Shown: in pieces, positions 22,451-33,904 of the stretch
Layout: the number at the start of each line of letters is the position of its first letter
Position numbering within the stretch: the stretch's first letter is position 1
From: Rhizophagus clarus
Taxonomy: Eukaryota; Glomeromycota; Glomeromycetes; Glomerales; Glomeraceae
NCBI GenBank assembly: GCA_015698045.1
Contig: BLAL01000044.1
Span: forward strand, 464,501 to 528,500
DNA length: 64,000 nucleotides
Direction: 5' to 3'
Position numbers and translations under genes: made by a program
Notes under the pieces: generated by a model
Seen by the model: only the letters and a program-made list of their open reading frames with translations
Database searches by the model: none
Told to the model about the DNA's origin: nothing

Positions 22451-22859
22451 AATTCGTCACAATGATTGATATTATGACTCACATGATTCAAAGATTTATC
22501 ATTTTTTTTACAAATTACAACTAGTTTGTCATAATGATTCTATAACATATATACTATGACTCATTTCTTTTTTATATTTTTTAATAACTTCTTCCCAAAA
22601 TATTTGCAAATTTTTTATTCGTTGTAAATGTTCTGCATAAAAAAATTTTTTTCTTATAAAATCCTTTAAATTTCTTTTATAATTCCCTTATCTTCTATTT
22701 TTTATATATAATAACTTCCTTTTTCCTTTTTTTTTTTTACATTTTTATTATTCTTTATTTTTATTTTTCATTTATTTTTATTTTTCTACTTTAGAGGAAG
22801 CAATTTTTCATTTATTTTTTATTTTCTATTTTAGAGAAAGCTGTTTAACTTAATTTAAC

Positions 22860-23400
22860 CTAATTTTAAAATTAAGAGAAGCGCAAGAAGAACATAACCA
22901 GAAGATCAAAAGGAGCCATTTTATGCTTTTGGTTATATGTTTGAGAACCTTTACCTTTACTAGAAGATTTTAGAGAACAAAAGACCTCACAAATATAAGG
23001 TACTATTGTTGTCATTAAATGCTTGCTGTGAAGGTTGTTGAAAGACAACTCCAAGTGCACCTAATCAAAGGTGTTAGCAATGCGCATCTTGATTAGTGTA
23101 TTGACTTAGATGGTGGGTTCCTAGGATCCCCTTTGTTGAGGTCTATCATTCTGGAGGAGGAATGGTTATGTACCTTCCTCAACAAACCAATATTGTTTGG
23201 CATCTTTTTCAAGCAGTTGTTTTGTTTCATTAGGGTTTTTTTGATTCAGAGAACTGGAAGCGCTTCGTGGCCACAGTTTGGTGGGTAACCTGCTGTGAAC
23301 GTCCTTCTCTGTTTTCAGAAATCCTCTGGTGAGACAAATCTCTGTGTGCGAAGTTTTGTTATACAGATACTTTCTGAAAGACGCCCTTAATATATTTCAT
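22860..23400. other. Second GC-richer relic island
   Basis: The minus strand has a 62-codon frame (22872-23060: HLELSFNNLHSKHLMTTIVP) and neighbouring broken segments (NETKQLLEKDAKQYWFVEEG at about 23190-23240). I do not recognise the family. It is likely a fragment of an old element. Confidence 0.35.
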
Positions 23401-24013
23401 AATGTATCATGTTTTCATCAACTATTCATGTTAAGGTTTTTTGGTTAAATAGTACTAGTACTTACATTTTCTTTCTTTATTTCAGATTTATAAGACTTAA
23501 GAAAATTACCTTTACACAGTTTGTGAGAATAAATTCCATTAGTCAAGTAAATGGATTTTTTTAACTTGGATAAGATTGTTTTGCTAAAGGAGTAATTTAT
23601 TCATAATATTAATTTTTTCTTCAAAAAGTTCATAATTTATTACAATAGTAATTTATTATGTCTATTTATTTATTACATAGGCCGTGCTAGCATCTTTATT
23701 TTTATTTTTAATAAACAATTACTTGCTACTAATATATTAAGCATTGAGATATGTTCATAAAAAAAAAAATTTTTATTTTTAGTGATTAGATGCTGAGACT
23801 GTGAGATATATTCAGGAAAGACAATTAAATATTAGTTGCTATGAGAATGTAATATTAGAATGGATATCATATAATTAGCTTGATCAAATTGATATATATG
23901 TGTGTGCATCTATTTACAGTACTTTATCTACCTTTTTTTTTTGATATTGTATGTCTAGTATGGTAGACCAGAATTATTTTTCAAGTTAATTTAAAATAAT
24001 AGTAATGTACAAA

Positions 24014-24147
24014 TACAAAGAAAAAAAATTATACATTGGTATAAATGTATACGAAAAAGAATTCAGTTACTGCGAATATAATGTAAGAAAGAATTTGTGC
24101 ACCATATACTGAAGATATAAAAGCGCTTAAAAGTTCGTATTAATCGT
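24014..24147 (-). pseudogene. Internally deleted fragment of the nearby MFS transporter gene
   Basis: The left part matches about 30902-30976 of the MFS gene (TTGGTATAAATGTATACGAA, then ATAATGTAAG.AAGAATTT). It is directly followed by a match to about 31345-31412 (GTGCACCATATACTGAAGAT against GTGTACCACACACCGAAGAT, then AAAAGCGCT and TTAATCGT). The intervening ~370 bp of the gene are missing. It is about 7 kb from the parent, in the same orientation, and too short to function. Confidence 0.75.
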
Positions 24148-24267
24148 AAATTAAAAATATTTTTTATTCTATTTCTAATTTTTAACAGGTCAAGTAAGAT
24201 TATTCTATAGAATATAATTTCTTTTTTTTTTCGTATATCAAATTAGATATTATCGCACCTCATTACA

Positions 24268-24338
24268 TAAAAAAATTCTCAGATTACCGGGTTATGTCCA
24301 GTAATCGACCAACAGTAATCTGATAATTTTTTTATTTA
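24268..24338. repeat. Short hairpin repeat
   Basis: The arm 'aaaaaaattctcagattac' and the later 'gtaatctgataatttttt' are near-perfect inverted repeats around a loop of about 25 nt. It is small, non-coding and MITE-like. Confidence 0.6.
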
Positions 24339-24528
24339 GTAGCTGAAATTCTGAAAAATTAATTTTCCGAAGCGGAGCAGAGGACTTTTATATCATTCGA
24401 TGTGTGTCTCGTACGTGACTTATATTATATTTTCGATACTTATATTTTCGACGCTATTAACTTAGAATTTATTATATTTTAGATATGTTTGGTAAATTTA
24501 ATTTTTTTTTTTTTTTTTTTTTTTTGAA

Positions 24529-24973
24529 ACAATTTTAACATGGGGCCCGAAAACCGAAACCTTTTAAGTTTCGGGATGTGCGTTTTTTTTCTGAAACTCC
24601 AAGACCAAAACTAATCCAAAACTGGCCCGAAACTACATAATTATACCGAAATATACCCGAAACTTATTATTGGTTTAATTGAAATTAATATGTTGTGGTC
24701 TCTTTTTAGTTATAAATAGTGGTGTAATGTCATATTTTACATTAAAGTAATTAAGATCATAATTTAAAATAATTATTAATTAGTCAATCAGGTCCGGGTC
24801 ATTTTCTTGGCAAAAATCGAGCATAGTACTGGACAAAATTGAGCGTAATTCTGGTCAAAGTTATTCGATTGGTAGCCATAGTTTCGGGTTTCGGGAAAAG
24901 TATAGATTCGTATATTCAGAAACCCGAAACTTTCGGGAATCCTCATGGAAGTTTCGAACCCATGTTTACAATT
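24529..24973. repeat. Foldback element rich in CCCGAAAC / GTTTCGGG
   Basis: The ends are inverted (ACAATTTTAACATGGGGCCC on the left; on the right, GGAAGTTTCGAACCCATG then TTTACAATT). CCCGAAA or TTTCGGG words recur at least eight times near both ends. The centre (about 24780-24880) is different sequence, perhaps a later insertion. It has no coding capacity. It fits a non-autonomous inverted-repeat element of about 445 bp. Confidence 0.65.
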
Positions 24974-25321
24974 AATAACATGAATAAATATATTATTCAC
25001 TGTAATTGATATATAAAAATGGATAGCCAACCTGTTTTTATTTGCTCTGAATCACTCAAAAGTAAGAAAACGAAACCCCTGATCAACACTGAATATCATT
25101 TGCGCAACTACAAATAAAGTTGATTTAAGTCTCGTAATAATAAATTTGAGTAGACAAGATTTTTAATCTTAAAAAAGAAAAAAAATATTTAATGTAATAT
25201 GGTGAACGAATATCTGAAAAAAAAAACTCTGTTACAACTGACAAAAATAAGAAAAAAAAAAAAATTTATAAAAAAAAATATGGTTAGCGGTATAAAAAGT
25301 TTTTTTTCACAATCAAGAAAA

Positions 25322-26841
25322 TGCATCAAGATTTTTTTAATGATTATATGATGGTTCTAATCTTTATTAGAATTATTAAACTGATTTAATTATAATAAAA
25401 ATACCAGCCACATGAATTTGATTTTGAATATTATCTCCCTTTATCATCAATTTTTTTTTTTTTAAAACCAACTTTTTTAACATAACAACGCACCAGCTTA
25501 ACATCAAATCATGGTTAATTCACATTATTTACTTAGATGACTCAGTCCTTAAAGTCCAAGAATTGAACTTTATTCATCCTACCGACATCCATTGTCTACA
25601 TTTTTTACCAAAAAAATTGAAGACATTAATTTATATTTACGGACGAAGATGAAAAGGAGAATAGAAAACAAGAGATAATAAATAGTAGTGTAAAGCTTCG
25701 TCGCCATCAATTAGACTGTCTAGGCCATTCACAGAACGGAAGATTTAAACCGGGATAAACATGTTATATCTCGGACTCCACCAGAACCTAATGAAGTAAA
25801 CTTACGCAATATTAGAACTCCAAATCAAAAGCTTCATTGCTAAACTATTGTAAATTCATATTTAACAGATTATTAATTGGATTGATAAAAATCAAGCAGC
25901 CTTCACATTATATACAGGGCCGTTAGTCTGATTTATGTCCAACAATCTATTGCCATGGCGCTCCTTAAATATTTACATGAACAGATGAACGTTAGTTGTC
26001 ATTCTTTTCTTATTTAAATAACACAATTTACGGAATAACAATAAAACGCTAAAATAGACCTCAGGATCAAATATGACAGCAATGGCAAACACACTGATGC
26101 CAGCTACACCAATATCAGCGATGCTAATACTAACACCATCACCAGTATGCCAACATTAATGATGATTATGTCCATGTTACCAATAGTGTTATATAACAAA
26201 GTGGAATTCAAGGAGCATCCGAGTTTACTCTATTTACTGTGACATGCAAGAACTTTTGGAACTCTTATAAATACCGAGGTCGGAACGAAGGAAATGATTC
26301 ATTGTACTTTAAAAATATGAATTCTATATGCCAATTGTAAGAACATCAATTACGTGGGAGCAACTGGATAGTTTTTGGAGTGAAATATTTTGAAGCTACA
26401 CTTGTAGTAATTAAATTAAAAAGTCAAGACGAAATTGTTGGCACGATAAGACAGCCCGTAGCAAATTAAATTTTATTGAGAAAATGGATTTGTATACTAT
26501 AAACTTGGACTTTGCTTGTAACAATAAAATAAATGTTGCAGGATTTATCTCGCTATTATATAGGCGCTGAAAGGTTATAATCCTTTAGATTGGGAGGGGT
26601 GCTAACAAAATAACTTTTAACAAAGATAGTTCATTTTCTCATTCATGATGTTTTCTCTTTATATCTCAGATAGAGTCAAGTCTACTTTGAAGGAGTGTTC
26701 GGGGGGGGGGAAAAAGAAGTTGCATAAAAACTGAAGCGCCTAGCTAATCTTTTCTAAATCCATCAACAACTATTCTGAACTATTTGTATTGAATATTTTT
26801 TACGGTTTGAAGATTACGAAGTATTTAAATTTCAAGTATAA
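25322..26841 (+). pseudogene. Heavily decayed BTB-BACK-TLDc copy
   Basis: Fragments match the gene at 18889 in order. 'ttttttaatgattatatgatg.ttctaat' with 'ttattagaattatta' (25329-25375) corresponds to its FFNDYDDSNLFLELSN segment. 'attaattggattgata' (about 25870) corresponds to the start of TLDc. 'gtagtaattaaattaaaaagtcaagacgaaattgttgg' (about 26406) corresponds to IIIIKLKGKDRIIGG. 'ggttataatcctttagattgg' (about 26572) corresponds to GYNPFNW. 'gattacgaagtatttaaatttcaag' (about 26812) corresponds to DYYEVFQV. Intervening sequence is unrecognisable and frames are broken. Confidence 0.65.
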
Positions 26842-28077
26842 ATTGTAAATAACGTATTATAGCTGTGATATAATTATATACTTTAATAACTTTTATTATA
26901 TGTATTAAAATATTAGTCTGTTATAAAAAAAAACCGATAAAATTACCGTGTTTACTTTTCCTAATTGTATATATGATAAAAAAAAATTTGAAAATAAAAG
27001 AATAAATTTTTTACACTCATTTATTTTTATGTAATTTATAGTATGATATATGATTGGACATTGTCACATTGGACGTTCACAATCGGATATACATCCAAAT
27101 ATGTCCACATTGTTCAAATCAACAATATAAAATAATTAAAATATATCAATTGGGATGTTCAAATGTCCAATCGACCAATCGAACAGTATACGAATTTATT
27201 GTTTTTTCAGTTTGTGTTTCAAATATCAAACTATGTGTTAATAACCATTTTATCTTAACAGTGATTTTTGGTGTCTTCTAAAATTATTAAAGTAATAAAA
27301 TTATTTTAAACAACTCTCTTAATCTTCATTTCCATTATTAACGAATAAATCCATAAAATAAAATTCTGTTACCGTTAAGTTACCGTTAAATTTTATCACA
27401 GCATATCACCATTAAGTTTGATGTACAATTACCCATGATAGAATATCCAAGTTCGAAGAAACCCACATTTTTACGGGTCACCCAAAAAAGGAAATATTAC
27501 ATATTTATGTGGAAAGGGCATTAAGCAGAGATGAAACAACAGTTTCCTAATACCGTACAATAAATAGTCCTCGACCGATCAATAAAAAGTGCTGAATTAG
27601 TAAATAGTTGTTTCACCAAAATTTCAGTCTTTAATATACTTTTAACCTTTTATAGAATATTTTGATCGGATATTCATGATTTAAAGACTCCGACATATAT
27701 CATAAATTCACGAATTTCCCCTTAAATAATTTCTTAGATAATAAATAAATCAATGCATTTATAATTTATAATTTATTAGTATTTTAAAGATCAATCCCAT
27801 TTTTATCACATTTTTAAATATTTAATTTTGTTCGTGATTTAAAATTATGAGTCATTATTAATAGTTAAATAATATCATTAAAAAATAATCATAAGAATAT
27901 ATATATATTTGGCAATAATTGACAACGTAACGTCAAATGACTGACGATCAAAAAAAATAGAATAAAATGGTACGACATTAACATTTATTCTTCTATTTAT
28001 TCTTTCTATAAAAAACCTTTTATTATTATTTTTTTTTAACCAAAAAAGAAAAAATAGATTTAGGTTTAGGCAACATA
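26842..28077. other. AT-rich spacer
   Basis: Contains scattered related words (ATTGGACATT, ATGTCCAATCG) at 27050-27190 that form weak inverted pairs, perhaps a relic repeat. No gene supported. Confidence 0.4.
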
Positions 28078-29298
28078 ATGACCGACACAAATTATGAACT
28101 AAATCGTTTGTTAGAGAGAAAGAAATTTAACCTGTACGATAATTGCCTGTATGACCTGTATGATAATCGCCAGTATAACCTGTAGGCTGTATGATGGTAA
28201 TTATGATGTAATTATTCAAATTGGCGAAGGTAATAATTTGGAAATTTTCAACGCACATTCTGAAATGTTAAAGATCAACGTATTTTGATGTTGCTTTATG
28301 CATCTAATTGGGCGAAGAAAGAAGGAAATATTTTTATTTTAAAAAACCGAATATTAGTCCTGATATCAGTCCTGATATCTTTAGAATTATATTAAAATTT
28401 ATTTATACTAATTCCATAGATTTAGATGGAAATGTAAAGAATCTTTGTGATTTAATTGTTGCAGCAGATGAAATTAATCTTAATGAATTATTATTCGAAT
28501 ATATTTATGAACACATCACAAATTTATCTGATAAAAATCTGATCTTATGGTTTAATGATCTTAAAAATTTTATGTATCTCCAAGAGTTTGAGGAACATAT
28601 TAGTAAAAATGCTTTCAGAGAATTTTTAAAGATTTTGATTCCAAGGATTCACTTTCTCATTGTAATTTATTTTTAGAATTAGATTATGATTCTTTACTGT
28701 TACTCATTCAAAATGATAGATTTGGAATAACTTGATAAAATGGGTCATTGAAAAGAATACAACTATTAATTCTCATACATTTACTTGGAAATCTAAAGAA
28801 TTTGAGATTATTAGGAATGCAATTCAACAATTTATTCCACATGTTAGATTCTTTCTAACAACTTGATTTTACGTGGAACTAGAGATGGTTTTGATGTAAA
28901 ACCTTTTAGAAAAAAATGTTTTAATAAAGGAGCTACAATTATAATAATTAAATCGAAAGGACAAAAATAAAAGTATTATTGGAGGTTATAATCCGTTCAG
29001 TTGAAGTGGATCTAATAAACGTCTTTATACAATGGATAGTTTTATCTCTTCATTTCAATCAATTTTAGATTTCATCATCAACCATATTAAGTAGAATCGG
29101 ATTATCCATGGTATGCAGCAATAAATGATTCAAATAGTGATAAACTTGGTTTTTAATCACGACCTTCGAATATTTAATAAAAAATGTGTTTTCACAGGTT
29201 AAGAAAGGAAAATCATTACGCCTACAACTTTTGATGTTGATGATTACGAAGTATTTCAAGTTGAGCGAATTGAGCATATTGGCATAATATGTAAATGA
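28078..29298 (+). pseudogene. BTB-BACK-TLDc copy with many frameshifts
   Basis: The BTB start is recognisable (TDTNYELNRLLERKKF; DGNYDVIIQIGEGNNLEIFN). A middle frame (28308-28676) covers the end of BTB and the start of BACK (FRIILKFIYTNSIDLDGN, LIVAADEINLNELLFEYIYE). Later pieces match RNAIQQFIPHVRFF, RGTRDGFDVKPFRKKC, NKGATIIIIKSKG, GGYNPFS and DYEVFQVERIEH. Frames change repeatedly and TLDc has stops. Internal short tandem duplications occur near 28130-28190 and at 28350-28378 (AGTCCTGATATC twice). Together with 13085, 18889 and 25322 this is the fourth trace of the same family in 16 kb. Confidence 0.8.
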
Positions 29299-29576
29299 TA
29301 TTGGAAACGTGTTTTGGTTTTTTTTTTTATTTACATAAATGTAATATATATATATATATTTTTTATTAATATAATTAAAATTCAAAAAAAAAAAAAAATT
29401 AATAATTAAAAAAAAAAAACTTGTATATGTACTGTACGTGTAAGTAAATCTATATATATATACTTTGTCAATAACCCTTTTTTTTTTTTCTTTTTTTCTT
29501 TTTTTTTTTAAAGTGTAGTATTGTTGGAATTTTTTTTTTAAAAAAAATTAATATTAAGTGGTAAATAAATAAAAAA

Positions 29577-31421
29577 TTAATTTCTAGTTTTAATATATAA
29601 TAATCTTGAAGAAATGCAAATACTGAAAAAACAAGCGAATGCGCTAATATAAAATACGGAATCATAACAATTTTGTCCTAAACAATGATGATGTTGATGT
29701 TGGTCATTATTATAACCAAATAGTAAGTTAAATAATTGTCCACCAAATGCTGGAATCTATAAGAAGAGAAAATGTACGATATTAAATAAATGAAACTATG
29801 AAAAAAAAAGGTTGGAAAATAATAAAAATATTATACTTACACATGCAATCATCCCCCTATTATATTCAAAAAAAAAAAAATATTATTGTTATGGATTAGA
29901 TATAATTTACCGTATGATTTTTTTTTTATAGTTTAGTCTAGTTTAAAATGACTTACCAATTCAATCCAAATCTTTTAGTACCAAACCATTCGCTGACAAT
30001 TGTGGGCGCAATAGCATATAAATTACCAAAACCAAATCCGATTAACACGGTAACGATTAATAATTTATCCAAGTCACTGACGTAAAACAAAATTAATAAT
30101 TGACCCAAAAGTAACCAAACGCCAGAGATTATGAAAAACCATAATCTAGGCAATTCAAATAATAATCCCGCAAAGTCTGATATAATTCCGACAGAAAATC
30201 TTCCTAAACAGGAAAAAACTGAAAGAAAAAATACGTGCATATTTTGTAATTCTTGAATATGTGAAGATGATGAATTATCTTCAGAATTCGATAACGAATG
30301 AGGACGAGTAGATGAAGCGTAATATAATGATTTAATTATCGAACCGACATTATTAATGTACATTAATCCTGTACCAGCAATCAAAAACATTGACATGGCT
30401 AATACTTTAGCATCATAGTTATGAAATAAATCCCATCCGCCAATGTCAACTTCTTCTTTTACTTTATTTAATAACGGCGTATTTTCAGATTTATCAGTTT
30501 TATCAACTTTCGAAGTGGCTTGAGAAGAACAAGAAGAACATCCTTCTTCTTCTTCAATGAGTTCGTCTTTGATATTCGGTGGCGGTACTACAACCAAAAA
30601 CCAACTTCCGATAAACATACATAATCCTGAACTTACAGCTATAAAAAGTAAGAAATGGTATGTATCTTTTTTAAACCAAAATGTATTTATCTCCGAATAT
30701 ATTGCTGCGGATAATCCGAATAATGCCATTGGGGCTCCAAATGCTATTCCTCTGAAGGATGTAATATTTTTCGCCTAAATTATATGCATAAAAAATATAT
30801 ATATATATATACATATATGTCGTTAAGTAATGTTTTTATTAATAAAAAGATTTAAAATTAAAAATAATTCTTACGATTGTTACAAGACTTGATACCAAAC
30901 CTACAAAGAAACAAATTTATATATTTGTTGGTATAAATGTATACGAAAAAGGATTCATAATGTAAGCAAGAATTTACCTGCAGATGATGCCATCCCCGCA
31001 ATGAATACGTATAAAGCACATAGTAAGAATGACGAATCAGAAAAAGTTCCGTTGTATGTCATTGCAAGACAAAAATATCCTATGAATATGCCAAAGGAAG
31101 CAAACAACGTTGTCCTAATATTATCATAAATCATATTAATAAAATGTTTAACGTTCACTGGCACGTGACAGAACGTTAAAAATTTGATTAAAAGTACCTT
31201 CTTCCTCCATAATGGTCGGTGATATAACCAAAAAGTGGTTTGCACAAATAAACGCCATAATTTGCAGCACTTCCAATCGTATTTATTTCAATAGAACTAA
31301 AATCCAAACGTTCTGCTAGTGATGTGCTATATGCCGAGAAAAGATATTGTGTACCACACACCGAAGATATCAAAAGCGCTGCTAAAAAGCTCGTGGTTAA
31401 TTTTATTAATCGTGCGCTCAT
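29577..31421 (-). CDS. Major facilitator superfamily transporter, Mch1/nodulin-like type (6 exons)
   Basis: Minus-strand exons 31198-31421, 30978-31114, 30875-30900, 29957-30774, 29841-29856 and 29577-29756 join in frame to 466 residues. Every intron has GT-AG ends, and two exons are only 26 and 16 nt. The N-terminus (LLISSVCGTQYLFSAYSTSL) and the loop GYITDHYGGRR fit the MFS motif G-x3-D-x2-GRR between segments 2 and 3. About 12 hydrophobic segments are present. A long acidic central cytoplasmic loop (ELIEEEEGCSSCSSQ... SENTPLLNK) separates the two halves, as usual in MFS proteins. FGLNWGMIACIPAFGGQLFN and the Cys-containing C-terminal loop (CLGQNCYDS) match the nodulin-like/Mch1 group as I know it. 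Such proteins move small organic solutes across a membrane, often the vacuolar one; the substrate is unknown. A fragment of this gene lies at 24014. Confidence 0.88.
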
Positions 31422-32725
31422 TTTTTTTTTTATAGAAAAAAAAATTTTATTTTTTTTTTTATTATATTATTATTTTTGTTTTTAATCTTTTATTAAACGA
31501 ATCAAGGAAGAATATTTTATGAAATCGAAAATTTCTTTTTTTAAATATTGTATTAAAAATTTGTATATTAGATTAGATATTAAAAATTATTTGAAAGAAT
31601 TTTTTTTTTTTAAAAAAAAAAAAAAGATAGATTTTTTTCATAAAAAAAAAAGGAGAAAAATAATTTTTTTTAAAAAATTTTTCGAAGCCTTATATACATT
31701 TAAACAACCTTTATTTTAAAATAATAATAATCAGATTTGCCGAAATCACCGAAATCATGTGGAGGGTTAATCAGCTTTACAGTAAACAAATTTATTTTCG
31801 GGTTTTTTTTCTTTCATGTGATTAACATTACGTTATTTGTAATGCCTCAGTTATAATAAAGGTAAATATAAATAAAATTTCCTTCTCAAAATCTGCAGTC
31901 CCTGAGGGAGTTTTTTTTTTTACAAGTTTTTTTATGGCTTCGAAAATTCTAAATAATAATAAATAACCTGACATTACAATACATAGCCACTAAGACAATT
32001 AGATTTTATAATTATTTGAATCAATTTGTCCTTCTGACCTCTTAGACGTTCAATCCCCGATCCCATGACAAGTGTCGTTTATCCTTATTTGGTGACGATT
32101 TCTTGTTTATCAAGAATTTATTCGTTCGAAGAAAGAAGACGAAAAAAAAAAAAAAATATTTTTATATTTATAATTTCTAAAACTATTTCGTTCATATGAA
32201 ATAACAAGTGATACCGATTCTTCGTTTGAACTTTAGTATTTTTAATACTGTAAATCCTCATCATAAACAGCCACAATAATTTTTTTTTTTAGTAAAAACA
32301 GATAAAACGATTTAAAAATGACAAATAAATTCAATTTATAAATAAAGTCTTGGCGCTACTTATTAGACTAAACCCAATATTTACTCGTCCAAAAAAAATT
32401 CAAAAAGAAATTTGAAACCACCAATTAGAAAATTTAAAGTGATCAGTTGTTTGATCAGACGACATCAGTAGTAAACAAATATATCATATGCATTATGCGG
32501 AACAATGCGAGACTCTAACATAATTATGCGTCACATGATCTCCTAATACAAAGAAGATGCATTTCATTACGGAATCGTGCGCCTCCGTATCTTTTTCCGT
32601 TCCTTTTTATGTCTTTTTCGGTATATTATCCGAGGATTTGCCAACGTCATGTTACATCAATTACATTTTGCATCTGATCGAGATTGAAATTATCTAATGT
32701 CACGAGTATTTAATTTTCTTTTTAC
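31422..32725. other. Divergent intergenic region between the MFS and NDUFAF3-like genes
   Basis: Very A/T-rich. It should contain both promoters because the genes diverge. The 66-codon frame at 31519-31719 is a Lys/Phe low-complexity artefact. A GC-richer patch near 32500-32640 (CGTGCGCCTCCG) could belong to the downstream promoter. Confidence 0.45.
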
Positions 32726-33612
32726 ATGTACATGTTTAAAAATATGAACTTTTTAGTTAAATTATCTTTTCGGTCTCCGAAAATATTCCAAATTAATCCA
32801 ATTATATCAACGAAATTATTCTTTCGACCGTCCTTCAACTTATATCCACTTTGTCCTTTACACACCTCTTTACCATTCTTCAACGATTCCGACTCCTCAT
32901 CCTCCTCAAAATTCAATTATGAAAAACCACCAGTTTCTGAAACGATTGTTCCGACACCAATGGCTTCAGCATTTAGAAATATGTTTGATGATTCAGCAAT
33001 ACATTCCTCTCAAATGGTATCTAGATTAACAAACGATGGTTTTATAACTAATAATGAAATTGAGGTGAAAGGTCCTGTTATTTCGTTAAACGGTGAATTA
33101 ATTATGTGGGATGTGCCACAAGGATTAGGTCATGGAAAAGGTGGCGACGGTGGCGTGTTTAATAATTGGACATCTAATTTCCTAAAAGTATTTGAAGTCA
33201 TAACGCCTAGACCAGGTGAGTTAATATTTTGCTGTATATTTATTCATATACTGTATATATTTTTTAATATACCGAAATAATAAATACCTTTTTTTTTTTT
33301 GAACCTAATAAAGAATTATTGATATTTGGGACTGGAAAATCTCTTGTTCCAATTCCATCACATATTAAGCAGTATCTTAATGGTTTGGGAATACAGATTG
33401 AAGTGGTAGATACGGTAATTAGTCTCATTATTAGAAATATATTCTATTTATTTAAATTATAATATAAATTTAAATTTCAATTCTAATCAATTTATTAGAG
33501 AAATGCTGTAGCAACGTTTAAAGTATTGGCTGAAGAAGGTAGAAATGTTGCTGCTGCATTATTACCGTTAACTCCAACCAGTGCTCGTACTGGAAAACCT
33601 TTGATTACTTAA
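32726..33612 (+). CDS. NDUFAF3-like mitochondrial complex I assembly factor (3 exons)
   Basis: Exons 32726-33215, 33314-33414 and 33499-33612 join in frame to 234 residues. The first ~55 residues are rich in Arg, Lys, Ser, Phe and Leu with no acidic residue, as expected of a mitochondrial presequence. In-frame ATGs at 32732 and 32744 are alternative starts. The mature part is the Mth938/DUF498 domain: GELIMWDVPQGLG, KVFEVITPRPELLIFGTGKS, VPIPSHIKQYLNGLGIQIEV, DTRNAVATFKVLAEEGRNVA, AALLPLTPTSARTGKPL. This is the full conserved length and ends, as in other species, just after the SARTGKP motif. NDUFAF3 works with NDUFAF4 in the matrix during early assembly of the NADH dehydrogenase Q-module arm. 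The first intron acceptor (AATAAAG) follows a 14-nt poly-T. Confidence 0.93.
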
Positions 33613-33904
33613 TTCCCAATATATAAATTTATAATATATTTGTTATCATAGAATCACAATCATCATTACCTTAAATGTTTCTTTTTATAATCAAAAAAAT
33701 TTTTTATTAAGTAAAAGTTTTTTTTTTTCAATCAAAATTCTATTAATTGAAGTGGTTATATTAAAACTATACTATACAATAAAATAAAGTATGTAAAATA
33801 AAATGATGATAAAAACTAATTTTCAGGAACCGTCAAATTTTCTTTAGTGACTAGTATACGCATATCAAACGATCAACAGAATGACCATATGAAAATGCAC
33901 ATGT

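Noticed and set aside
29065..29665. Minus-strand frames over the BTB relic and MFS 3' end
   Set aside because: Homopolymer-driven Lys/Tyr/Phe strings; the real MFS last exon overlaps 29577-29756 in another frame.
30557..30778. Plus-strand 73-codon frame
   Set aside because: Antisense shadow of MFS exon 4.
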